From assembly GCA_028281765.1 (NCBI GenBank), contig JANQJF010000083.1, positions 62,001 through 126,000 on the forward strand: DNA of 64,000 nt, read 5' to 3'. A program made the translations under genes and the position numbers. Of the stretch, positions 1 through 7,590 are shown piece after piece (the stretch's first letter is position 1; every line of letters begins with the position of its first letter). The notes below the pieces were generated by a model. The model was not told the DNA's origin. It saw nothing but the letters and a program-made list of their open reading frames with translations, and made no database searches. The stretch is from Planctomycetota bacterium. GTDB lineage: Bacteria > Planctomycetota > UBA1135 > UBA2386.

Positions 1-874
1 TCCCGCCGAGGCGCTCGATCTCTTCGGGCACGACCTTCGACGAGCGCAGGTCGTAGATGATGCCCTTGCCCGGATGCCGCTCGAGCATGCCGCGCGCGAG
101 GATCACGGTCGAGAGATCCGCGTGCACCGTGCGACCGGCTTCGTCGACGAACGCGCAGCGGTCCGCATCGCCGTCGAACGCGATTCCCATCGGCGCGCCG
201 ACCTCCTTGATCTTGGCGCGCAGATCATCGAGGTTGGGCTCGTGCAGCGGGTTGGCCTCGTGGTTGGGGAAGGTCCCGTCGAGCTCCTCGTAGAGCGGGA
301 CGATCTCGAGCCCCGGGATCTTCGCGAAGATCGACGGCGCCTCGTTCGCGCCCATGCCGTTCGCGTAGTCGACGACCAGCTTCATCGGTCGAATCCCGTC
401 GGCGAAACCGGCGATCGTGTCGATGAAGTCCGACTTCACGTCGACCATGTCGCGCTTGCCACGTGCATCGGCCGGCGCGAGATCGTCCGCTTCGACCATC
501 TCTTGGATGTCCGGGATCCCGTGATCCGCGGACAGCGGGCGGGCCTCGGCCCGACACAGCTTGAAGCCGATGTACTGCTTCGGGTTGTGCGACGCGGTGA
601 CGCAAAGTCCCCCATCACAGTCCAACTTGCCGATCGCGAAGTAGGTCATCGGCGTCGACGCGAGACCGATGTCGATCACGTCACAGCCCTGATCGAGAAT
701 GCCGTCGATGACCGCGTCCTGGATCTCGGGTGCCATCGTGCGCATGTCGCGCCCGACCACGAGGCGCTTGGCGCCGAGGAAGCGCGCGAACGCCGCGCCG
801 ATCTTCCGCGCGGTCGTGGCGTCGACCTGGTCGGGGTAGGTTCCGCGGATGTCGTAGGCCTTGAAGATACTCAT
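1..874 (-). CDS. Phosphomannomutase/phosphoglucomutase, C-terminal part cut by window edge
   Basis: Alpha-D-phosphohexomutase, which interconverts hexose 1- and 6-phosphates for nucleotide sugar and envelope polysaccharide synthesis in the cytoplasm. About 291 residues are visible. Seen: an N-terminal KAYDIRGTYP motif, the active-site phosphoserine loop TASHNPKQY with the serine near residue 95, and the metal-binding loop FDGDADRC near residues 233-240. Domains 1 and 2 are complete; domains 3 and 4 lie beyond position 1. The ATG at 874 overlaps the TGA of the upstream threonine aldolase gene in an ATGA, so translation is probably coupled. The short spacing of the motifs fits the ManB/AlgC-like branch better than GlmM. 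Whether the preferred sugar is mannose or glucose cannot be read from this part. Confidence 0.93.
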   Translation of the reverse strand, partial: MSIFKAYDIRGTYPDQVDATTARKIGAAFARFLGAKRLVVGRDMRTMAPEIQDAVIDGILDQGCDVIDIGLASTPMTYFAIGKLDCDGGLCVTASHNPKQYIGFKLCRAEARPLSADHGIPDIQEMVEADDLAPADARGKRDMVDVKSDFIDTIAGFADGIRPMKLVVDYANGMGANEAPSIFAKIPGLEIVPLYEELDGTFPNHEANPLHEPNLDDLRAKIKEVGAPMGIAFDGDADRCAFVDEAGRTVHADLSTVILARGMLERHPGKGIIYDLRSSKVVPEEIERLGG

Positions 875-1899
875 GAGTCGTTCGAGCGTGACCAATCGGT
901 GACTGTGGCAATACACGTGTCCACCGCCGCTTCGTCGAGATCGCGATGGGTGACGAACCGAATCCGGTCGGGCCGCACAGCCATCGCGAGCACCGATTTT
1001 CGGGCGAGGTGGCGGACGAGATCGTCGGCGCTCGGACTCGAAAGATCGAGCATCACGATGTTGGTTTCGGGCCTCGCGACCGACATTTGCGGCAGCCCGT
1101 CGAGGGCCGTCGCGAGCCGCTGCGCCCGCTCGTGATCCCGGACGAGCGCAGCCGGTCCGTCCCGCAGCGCGAGCCGCGCTGCGGCGGCGATGACGCCGAC
1201 CTGGCGCATCCCGCCGCCGAAGGCCTTCCGCACGCGACGTACCTCGGCGACGAAGTCCGCGCCGCCCGCGACGACCGAACCGATCGGCGCGCCGAGCGCT
1301 TTCGACAAGCACATGGACACCGAGTCCGCACCGGCCGTCAGAGCCGCGACGTCGCAGCCGAGCGCGACCGCGGCGTTCGCGATGCGCGCGCCGTCGATGT
1401 GGACGAGCAGACCGTGCACTCGCGCCGCGGCGACGCGAGCCGCGAAACCGTCCGGGTCGAGCACTCGCCCTCCGGCCATGTTGTGCGTGTTCTCGATCAC
1501 GAGCAGTCGGCTGCGCGTGAGGTGCACGTCCTGCCCCTTGACCGCCGCCTCGATGTCCGCGGGATCGGGAAACCCGTCCTCGGCCCGCAGCGGCTTGACG
1601 CTGGCGCCGGACCAGCGGGCGATGCCGCCCGCCTCGTAGAGCGTCACGTGGGAGCGCTCTTCACAGATCACTTCGTCGCCGGGCCGGCAGTGCACGTGGA
1701 TCGCGCACTGGTTCGCCATCGTCCCCGACGGCACGAACAGCGCGGCCTCCATGCCGAGCACCGCCGCGGCCTCGCGCTCGAGCTCGACGACCGTCGGATC
1801 CTCGCCCATGACGTCGTCACCGACGGCCGCGCCGGCCATCGCGTCGCGCATCGCCGGCGTCGGCGTCGTCACGGTATCGCTGCGAAAGTCTGCGTTCAC
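871..1899 (-). CDS. ltaE: Low-specificity L-threonine aldolase
   Basis: PLP-dependent fold-type I enzyme that cleaves L-threonine or allo-threonine to glycine and acetaldehyde. It has 342 residues, the usual family length. Seen: N-terminal FRSDTVTTPTPAM, the GDDVMGEDPTV segment, the VPSGTMANQ phosphate-binding loop near residues 57-64, HIDGAR near 167-172, and the PLP lysine in SMCLSKALGAPIGS near residue 200. The GTG at 1899 is chosen because the conserved FRSDT motif begins four residues later; a longer frame exists upstream but reads through the intergenic palindrome into the divergent gene. The start codon lies inside one arm of a 27-bp perfect inverted repeat shared with the MFS gene, with a -10-like TACCAT seven bases upstream and no Shine-Dalgarno, so the mRNA is probably leaderless. 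Confidence 0.92.
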   Translation of the reverse strand: MNADFRSDTVTTPTPAMRDAMAGAAVGDDVMGEDPTVVELEREAAAVLGMEAALFVPSGTMANQCAIHVHCRPGDEVICEERSHVTLYEAGGIARWSGASVKPLRAEDGFPDPADIEAAVKGQDVHLTRSRLLVIENTHNMAGGRVLDPDGFAARVAAARVHGLLVHIDGARIANAAVALGCDVAALTAGADSVSMCLSKALGAPIGSVVAGGADFVAEVRRVRKAFGGGMRQVGVIAAAARLALRDGPAALVRDHERAQRLATALDGLPQMSVARPETNIVMLDLSSPSADDLVRHLARKSVLAMAVRPDRIRFVTHRDLDEAAVDTCIATVTDWSRSNDS

Positions 1900-1943
1900 G
1901 CCGGGGATGGTAGCGCCTACCATCCCCGGCGTGAACGCAGACT
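1887..1943. promoter_or_regulatory. Perfect 27-bp inverted repeat forming mirrored divergent promoters
   Basis: Arms at 1887-1913 and 1917-1943 are exact reverse complements with a 3-base centre. Each arm carries the first codons of one gene (both start GTG AAC GCA GAC) and a -10-like TACCAT (1918-1923 on plus; complement of 1907-1912 on minus) seven bases before the GTG. On each strand a -35-like TTCACG lies 17 bases before the -10, and it is the reverse complement of the start-codon region of the opposite gene. The two promoters therefore overlap face to face and could not be occupied together. The sequence is seen directly; promoter function is inferred. Confidence 0.65.
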
Positions 1944-3112
1944 CGACCCAACGACAGCTCGGGCTGCTGCGTGTGTACGCCGCGTTCACGTATCCGTTCG
2001 CCTGCGTTCCGTTCCTCTACTTCTACTTCGCGGACCACGGCGTCACGCTCCAGCAGTACGGCTGGCTGATCGCGATCTACTACTGGACGATGGTCACGGC
2101 CGAAGTGCCGACCGGCGTCCTCGCCGACCGCTTCGGGCGCGTCGTCCCAGTCGTGCTCGGCCCGACCGTGCTCGCCGCCGGCTTCGCGTGCATGGCCTAC
2201 TTCGACTCGTTCTGGGCGTTCGCGGTCGGTGAAGTCGCGATGGGGCTCGGCCACTCGATCCTGTCGGGCCCGCCGACGGCGATCCTGTTCGAAACGCTGC
2301 GCCGGTCGGGCCGGGGTTCCGAGTACCTGCACCACGAGAGCCGGATGCACTTCGCCCGGCTGAGCGGCACCGGTATCTCGTTCCTGATCGGCGGGATCAT
2401 CGCGCATTTCTACGGCTACCGCGCGAGCATCGTGCTGACGATCGGACTGTGCCTCGTCGCCGCGGTCACGGCGCTGTTCCTGCGGGACACGAAGTCGACG
2501 CGCACCTCGAATCGCCGCGTGCCGATCCTCGCGAGCGCGATGCGCGACCTGCGGCTCCCCCCGGTGCGGTGGATCCTCGCCTACTTCATCGTGCTGTTCT
2601 GCCTGCTCCGGTATCCGTTCCACTTCTACCAACCGTTCCTCCGCGAGAACGGCTTCGACCAGCCTCTGCGGATCGGCCTGCTGTTCTTCGCGATGAACGT
2701 CGTCGCCGCACCGTGCGGCCGCATGGTGCCCTGGCTCGATCGGAGATTCGGGGAGCGCGCGCTGTTCTGGGGTCTGCTGGTGTCGTTGAGCCTGTCGATC
2801 TGGGCCATGGCCCATGTCGGTATCGGCTTCGCGATCGGCCTGTTCTTCGTCCAGCAGGTGCCATTCGGCATGCACTGGGCGGCCGTCCAGAGCTTCGTCA
2901 ACCACCACCTGCGCGACGCGTCCCGCGCCACCGTTCTGTCCACGATCTCGTTCGCGAGCCGACTCGCGTTCGCGATCGCGCTGCCCGCGACGATGTGGGT
3001 CGCCGATCAGGACGTCGAAGGCGTGTTCGGTCTCGTCGGCATCGGCGGCACCGCCATCGCGATCCTCGTCATGGTCTGGGGCACGCGGTACCTCAGCGGG
3101 CACGACGGCTGA
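1931..3112 (+). CDS. MFS transporter
   Basis: Major facilitator superfamily permease of 393 residues with about 12 hydrophobic segments, matching the family length. Seen: the loop 2-3 signature region EVPTGVLADRFGRV near residues 55-70, which corresponds to the GxLaDrxGrr motif, and a second half beginning around residue 210 after a basic loop. The substrate cannot be predicted; the EVPTG-VLADR type is common in drug or metabolite exporters. GTG at 1931 is chosen because it mirrors the start of the divergent threonine aldolase gene and immediately precedes the first membrane segment; a longer upstream frame is antisense to ltaE and has no transporter-like sequence. The gene ends six bases from the convergent HEAT-VWA gene. 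Confidence 0.88.
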   Translation: MNADSTQRQLGLLRVYAAFTYPFACVPFLYFYFADHGVTLQQYGWLIAIYYWTMVTAEVPTGVLADRFGRVVPVVLGPTVLAAGFACMAYFDSFWAFAVGEVAMGLGHSILSGPPTAILFETLRRSGRGSEYLHHESRMHFARLSGTGISFLIGGIIAHFYGYRASIVLTIGLCLVAAVTALFLRDTKSTRTSNRRVPILASAMRDLRLPPVRWILAYFIVLFCLLRYPFHFYQPFLRENGFDQPLRIGLLFFAMNVVAAPCGRMVPWLDRRFGERALFWGLLVSLSLSIWAMAHVGIGFAIGLFFVQQVPFGMHWAAVQSFVNHHLRDASRATVLSTISFASRLAFAIALPATMWVADQDVEGVFGLVGIGGTAIAILVMVWGTRYLSGHDG

Positions 3113-3118
3113 GTCGGA

Positions 3119-4678
3119 TCACTTGCCGAGATCGACGAACATGCCGTTGTTCGCCTCGGCCAGGTGCTTGAGGAAGCCCTTCTGGAACTCACCGATCGCG
3201 ATGACGTGGAACGTCATGCGGAACTCGCGATTCGTCTCGTTCACGACTCGCAGGATCTCGCGCTCGTCGACGATCTTGCCCGTCGACGGCCGCCCGTCAC
3301 TGAGGAAGAACACGGTGTCGAGCTTGTTCTTCGACGCGGCCCCGGACTTCGGCTGACTCTTCTTCTCGGGGTCGATCCCGAACGGATACATCAGCGCCGC
3401 AAAGGTGTTCGTTTTGCCGGCGGACAGGTTCGCCGAACCGCCGAGTCCCGCGCCCGCGAGACCCTGCGCTTCCTTGCCGCCGAGCGCCTTCAGCTTCTTG
3501 ACGAAGTTCTTCGCGCTCGCACGGTTCACGACGTTGGCCGGCACGAGGAACTTCTTCCACGGCTTCGTCTTGCTCGCGAAGGCGACGATATTGAACAAGG
3601 TGTTGCCGTCGAGCGTGTCGATCGTGCGCGCCAGCTCGGTCTTGACGATCGTCAGCTTCTGGTAGTTCGGGTAGTTGGCATCGAACTGCTCCTTCTGCAC
3701 GACGAGGTCCTCCATCGATCCGGAGATGTCGATGATGAACAGGATGCGCGTCGAGGTCGTCTTGATACCGCTGAACGAGTTCGCCTTCTCGGTCTTGCCG
3801 TAGATCGCGTCGTAGCGCTTGCGCGACGCGGCCTTCTTCGCGAGTTCGGCGTCGGTCGGGATGCGCCAACCCGGGATGCTGCTGAGCCGGTCCCACATCT
3901 TCTGCCACTCGTCGGCGTTCGTGCCGAGGTCGATCCCGGTGATGTAGAACAGGGAGTCCGCGCAGGCCTCGACGACCCGCCCGCCCTTGCGCAGCATGCC
4001 GATCATCGGCGTGACCGCGGACTGCTCACGGACCTTGCCGAGAGCCTGAACCGACGCAAGCTGCACTTGCCACGCGGGGTCCTCGAGCTTCTTCACGAGC
4101 GTCTTGCCGAGCGCGTCGAGGTCGAGCTGACCGACGCTGTCGCAGGCGGCCATCCGCACGGTGACATCGGAGTCCTCGATCAGGATCGCCAGCGCGTCGG
4201 CCGCGGTATCGCCACCGAGGCTGCCGATCGTGCGCGCGGACGAAATCTTCATACCGCGATGGGACAGTTTCTGATTGACGACGATGTCGCAGACCACCGG
4301 CGAAGCCGACTTGATGCCGGCGCGTCCGAGCACGTCGATCAGCACCGCGCGCCGGTCCTGATTCTTCATCTCCGGCAGCTCTTCGATCAGCGCGCGAAAC
4401 GTCGGCTCGCTCTTGTACCCGGAGAGTACGTCGATGGAGGCCCGCACGACCTCGGGCATCTTGTGGTTGAACAGCTTGACGAGCTCTTCCGCCGCAGGAA
4501 CGCACTCGTTGCCCTCGAGCGTGCGCACCGCCTCGACCTTCTGATCGACCTTCTTGAACTTGCGGAAGTACTTCTTGAACTCCTTCACCGCGTCCACGCG
4601 CTTGGCCATGTCGGCTTGCGCTGGCGCGCCGGCCGAACAGAGCAGGACGGACAGGAGTGCGATCCAACGTACGATCAT
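3119..4678 (-). CDS. Secreted HEAT-repeat plus von Willebrand A domain protein
   Basis: 519 residues. An N-terminal signal peptide (about residues 1-22, ending APAQA) indicates export. Residues about 30-275 form helical HEAT-like repeats such as EELVKLFNHKMPEVVRASI and DAGV-type turns. From about residue 310 a VWA domain follows, with the MIDAS motif DISGSM near residue 316 and FFLSDGRPSTG later, so metal-dependent ligand binding is expected. It probably acts as a periplasmic or surface scaffold; no enzymatic residues are seen. A paralogue with the same order and nearly the same length lies at 32660-34198. A TATGCT -10-like hexamer sits about 40 bases upstream, and a weak GAGAG lies just before the ATG. 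Convergent with the MFS gene. The partner protein is unknown. Confidence 0.85.
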   Translation of the reverse strand: MIVRWIALLSVLLCSAGAPAQADMAKRVDAVKEFKKYFRKFKKVDQKVEAVRTLEGNECVPAAEELVKLFNHKMPEVVRASIDVLSGYKSEPTFRALIEELPEMKNQDRRAVLIDVLGRAGIKSASPVVCDIVVNQKLSHRGMKISSARTIGSLGGDTAADALAILIEDSDVTVRMAACDSVGQLDLDALGKTLVKKLEDPAWQVQLASVQALGKVREQSAVTPMIGMLRKGGRVVEACADSLFYITGIDLGTNADEWQKMWDRLSSIPGWRIPTDAELAKKAASRKRYDAIYGKTEKANSFSGIKTTSTRILFIIDISGSMEDLVVQKEQFDANYPNYQKLTIVKTELARTIDTLDGNTLFNIVAFASKTKPWKKFLVPANVVNRASAKNFVKKLKALGGKEAQGLAGAGLGGSANLSAGKTNTFAALMYPFGIDPEKKSQPKSGAASKNKLDTVFFLSDGRPSTGKIVDEREILRVVNETNREFRMTFHVIAIGEFQKGFLKHLAEANNGMFVDLGK

Positions 4679-4717
4679 CGATGTCTCTCGGCCGAAGCCA
4701 GGATGAGGGGTGCGCGC

Positions 4718-4723
4718 AGCATA
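4718..4723 (-). promoter_or_regulatory. Candidate -10 element (TATGCT) for HEAT-VWA gene
   Basis: On the minus strand the sequence TGCTATGCT contains TATGCT (4 of 6 to consensus) preceded by TGC, an extended -10 arrangement. It would give a leader of about 33 bases before the ATG at 4678. No convincing -35 is visible. Confidence 0.35.
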
Positions 4724-4747
4724 GCAGAGCCCCCGCGCGAACGCGCT

Positions 4748-5284
4748 TCAGTGCCACCACGAGAGGTGCATGTCACGCTCGACGTGCCGGCAGATGCGAC
4801 CCAGGTCGGCCTGCGCCGCGCGGATCCGTTCCGAATCGATCTCGCCGACGCGGCTGTGGAACCGCGGCTTCAACGTGAACACCAGCCTGTTCTGGAACTC
4901 TGCCTCGATCACCCAGTGGACCGCGTGCTCCCGACTCGAGAGCGCCATCGACTTGCAGAGGTTGTCGATCCCGCGCAGCGCGTCGGGATCCGTGGGGACG
5001 ATCTGGACGAACGGGAAACGGCCCTGCACGGGATCGCCTCCATCACTGTCCGCAACCGAGAGGCCCTGGATCCGCCCGACCGCCGTGACCAACGCGAAAA
5101 CGCTCGGGTCGATCCCGAGGTCGCGCGCCTGCCGCGCGAGCAGCTCGGAGCGCACGAGCGTCTCGTCGCCCTGCAGCGCGCCGCACAGCACGCATTCGAG
5201 CAGCCGAGCGCCGTGGGCGCCGACCGCCTCGAACTCGCGGGCGCCACACTCGTCGCATTCGCCGCCGTGTACCGTACCAGCCAT
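4748..5284 (-). CDS. Small protein with N-terminal zinc ribbon, unknown function
   Basis: 178 residues, not recognised beyond its fold. Four cysteines at about positions 10, 13, 31 and 34 (CDEC and CVLC) form a probable zinc ribbon. The remainder is mixed alpha/beta with no signal peptide or membrane segment, so the protein is likely cytoplasmic. It contains an alternation of hydrophobic and charged residues (VHWVIEAEFQNRLVFTLKPR) compatible with a beta sheet. It lies between the acidic membrane protein gene upstream and the HEAT-VWA gene downstream, all on the same strand with gaps of about 50-70 bases, so it may share a transcript. A DNA- or RNA-related role is possible from the zinc ribbon alone but is not supported by other motifs. 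Confidence 0.7.
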   Translation of the reverse strand: MAGTVHGGECDECGAREFEAVGAHGARLLECVLCGALQGDETLVRSELLARQARDLGIDPSVFALVTAVGRIQGLSVADSDGGDPVQGRFPFVQIVPTDPDALRGIDNLCKSMALSSREHAVHWVIEAEFQNRLVFTLKPRFHSRVGEIDSERIRAAQADLGRICRHVERDMHLSWWH

Positions 5285-5335
5285 CGCGGGGACGGAGCGT
5301 AGCGGCTCAGCCCGGCCGAGCCAGGCGCGAACGCG

Positions 5336-7504
5336 CTAATCCCGGCGCGTGAGGCGTCGGCGCGCGCGCTGACGCAGCCAGTCGTCGTCGCCGTCGTTCA
5401 CGATCTCGACGCCATTGCCGGCCTCGAAGCCGACGGTCGAGATCTGCCAATCCGGAACCGTGACCGACCCGCTCTTGTCGCTGAGCGTGATCCGTCCGTT
5501 CGACGGATCGCGGAGGATCGCACCGAACAGACGCTGCTGATTGTGGAGACGGACGAAACCACGCTGCGTGGCGGTCACGTCGCTCAGGTCGGCATTCGCG
5601 AGTGGCGACAGCGACATGAGCTCGTCGTAGCGCAGGCTGATCTCACCGCTCTCGAGCTTCAGGGTGATCATCGCCGCGTTGACGCGACGCACCTGCCCCA
5701 TGAAGAACGAACCGTTCGTCAAGCGCGCGAATGCCTGCGTGCCGGGCCGCAAATCTCTCGCGATCGCGGGCAGCTCGGGACCGCCGAGATCGTCGACGCG
5801 CCCGATCAGCAAGTTGTCTCCGGCCTGGATGAACTCCGGTGCGGGCGGCGTTTCCGGCTCGTCCGGCTTCGCGGGCTCGGGATCGTCGTCCGCGACCGCG
5901 ACCGGCGGCGTTACCGGCTCCGTCGTGTCCTCCGGCGTCTCGACTTGCGTGACGACCTCGGTCTCGGTGCCCGGGTCCGGCGTCACCGGCGGCGGATCGA
6001 TCGGGACCGGAACGGGCACACCGTCCGGAGTCACCTCGACTTCGGTGCCGGGCTCGCCGGTGATCGCGACCGGATCGGGGTCCCCCGTCCGCACCTCGGG
6101 ATCGTCCGGTGTCGTGGTCGGGTCCTCCGTCTCCGCGAACGCGACGACCGGCGCATCGACGTCGAGGTCGACGTTCGGCCGATCGATCTCGATGCGGTCC
6201 ACCATGACGACCTGTTGCGGGGTCTCACCGGTGATACCGCGGAACCACTCGGGCTTCGCGAACGCGATCACGCCGGCTGCTGCGATCGGTAGCACGGCGG
6301 CGAGACCCGCCACCATGCGCCACCGCGAGCGCGGCGCAACGCTGCCGACGACCTCGCCGATCGGGTTCGGCGCCGTGCCGTCCGCGTAGGCTTCCTCGTA
6401 TTCCGAGTAGTCGGCTTCCTCGTAGCTGGCAGCGGTCTCGTACGCGGGCTCTTGTCCATCACCCTCGACGCCCTGCGTCTGTGCGGCAGCGTCGCCGTAG
6501 ATCGGGTCGAACTCTTCGCTCGAGTCGATCGTCGCGTCGTCCTCACCCCACAGGTCGGCTGCGGCTTCGGTCTCGGCCGGTTCCTCGGCGGCGAAGTCGA
6601 TGTCGCGCGTCGATTCCTGCATGCCGAACTCGGAAGCGTCGGCCTCTTCGGGTTCGGGTTCGCCAAACGCGAGGTCGGCGAAGTCGGTCTCGGCGACTTC
6701 GGGCTCCGTGAGCCCGAGCTCCGCCGGGGCTTCCTCGGTCGGCTGCTCCGTCAGCGGTTCGGCGGCGCCCCAGTCGTCGTTCTCTTCGGCATCGAGGAAG
6801 GAGTCCTGGTCCTCGAAGCTGAAGTCGACGTCGACCTCTTCGGTCATCCCCTCGACAGCCATCGGAGTCGACTCGTCTTCCGGGTCCACCGTCGAGAGCT
6901 CGATGTCGGGCATCTCGAACGAGTTGTCGCGATCGAACTTCGGACCGAGGTCCGCGCCGAAGTCCGACTCCGCAGCGAGCTCTTCGCGATGGTCGTCGAA
7001 CAACAGGTCGTCGGGGTCGAGGTTGACGTCCCCGTCCTCGTTCGCTTCCGGAGTCTTGTCGACGAGCACGAAGCTGTCGTTCTCCGAGAAGTCGAGGAAG
7101 CTGTCGTCGCCGGCTTGCTCTGGACTGCCCGCGTCTTCCGAGAAGAGCTCGAGCGCAGGGTCGGCTTCCGAGTTCTCCGGGGTCGCGTCGTCGGCCGCGT
7201 CCACGACCTCGAACGGTTCGCTGGTGTCATCCAGTTCGAAGAGCTCGTCCTGTTCGTCGGCGCCCCCGAACGAAACCGGATCTTCGATCTCGATCGCGTC
7301 GGTCGGCTCGACCGACTCACTGAGCTCGTACTCGAACTCACCGGCAGACTCCGCGGCGAGCAACTCGGCTTCGAGTTCGACGGGGTCCGTTTCCGGTGCC
7401 GACTCGTCGCCGACGTCGCCGAACAGTTCGGCTTCTTCGTCACCGAAGTCGACTACGAACTCTTCGTCGTCAGGCAGATCTTGATCCAACCGATCCCCGG
7501 TCAT
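5336..7504 (-). CDS. Large acidic single-pass membrane protein, unknown function
   Basis: 722 residues. About the first 395 are extremely rich in Asp, Glu, Ser and Pro, low in complexity and probably disordered. A single membrane segment follows near residues 400-418 (MVAGLAAVLPIAAAGVIAFA), then a Pro/Thr/Asp-rich linker, then a compact C-terminal region of about 170 residues with beta-rich sequence (LTNGSFFMGQVRRVNAAMITL). With basic residues (RSRWR) before the segment, the acidic part should be cytoplasmic and the C-terminal region periplasmic. The final stretch resembles small beta-barrel folds that sense or bind surfaces, but no family is recognised. The GGAG six bases before the ATG at 7504 supports this start. 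It follows selB on the same strand after a GC-rich hairpin. Confidence 0.75.
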   Translation of the reverse strand: MTGDRLDQDLPDDEEFVVDFGDEEAELFGDVGDESAPETDPVELEAELLAAESAGEFEYELSESVEPTDAIEIEDPVSFGGADEQDELFELDDTSEPFEVVDAADDATPENSEADPALELFSEDAGSPEQAGDDSFLDFSENDSFVLVDKTPEANEDGDVNLDPDDLLFDDHREELAAESDFGADLGPKFDRDNSFEMPDIELSTVDPEDESTPMAVEGMTEEVDVDFSFEDQDSFLDAEENDDWGAAEPLTEQPTEEAPAELGLTEPEVAETDFADLAFGEPEPEEADASEFGMQESTRDIDFAAEEPAETEAAADLWGEDDATIDSSEEFDPIYGDAAAQTQGVEGDGQEPAYETAASYEEADYSEYEEAYADGTAPNPIGEVVGSVAPRSRWRMVAGLAAVLPIAAAGVIAFAKPEWFRGITGETPQQVVMVDRIEIDRPNVDLDVDAPVVAFAETEDPTTTPDDPEVRTGDPDPVAITGEPGTEVEVTPDGVPVPVPIDPPPVTPDPGTETEVVTQVETPEDTTEPVTPPVAVADDDPEPAKPDEPETPPAPEFIQAGDNLLIGRVDDLGGPELPAIARDLRPGTQAFARLTNGSFFMGQVRRVNAAMITLKLESGEISLRYDELMSLSPLANADLSDVTATQRGFVRLHNQQRLFGAILRDPSNGRITLSDKSGSVTVPDWQISTVGFEAGNGVEIVNDGDDDWLRQRARRRLTRRD

Positions 7505-7551
7505 CCAGCACTCCGTTCACTATCCCTAGGGCACCGCTGTTATCGGCACCT

Positions 7552-7576
7552 GGCCGGCGGCGGGTTGAGGCCGGCC
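7552..7576 (-). terminator. GC-rich stem-loop after selB
   Basis: GGCCGGC at 7552-7558 and GCCGGCC at 7570-7576 pair perfectly around an 11-base loop, 14 bases after the selB stop on the minus strand. There is no U-tract, so it is a candidate terminator or 3'-end stabiliser only. Confidence 0.4.
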
Positions 7577-7590
7577 GGAAACGGAGACTC

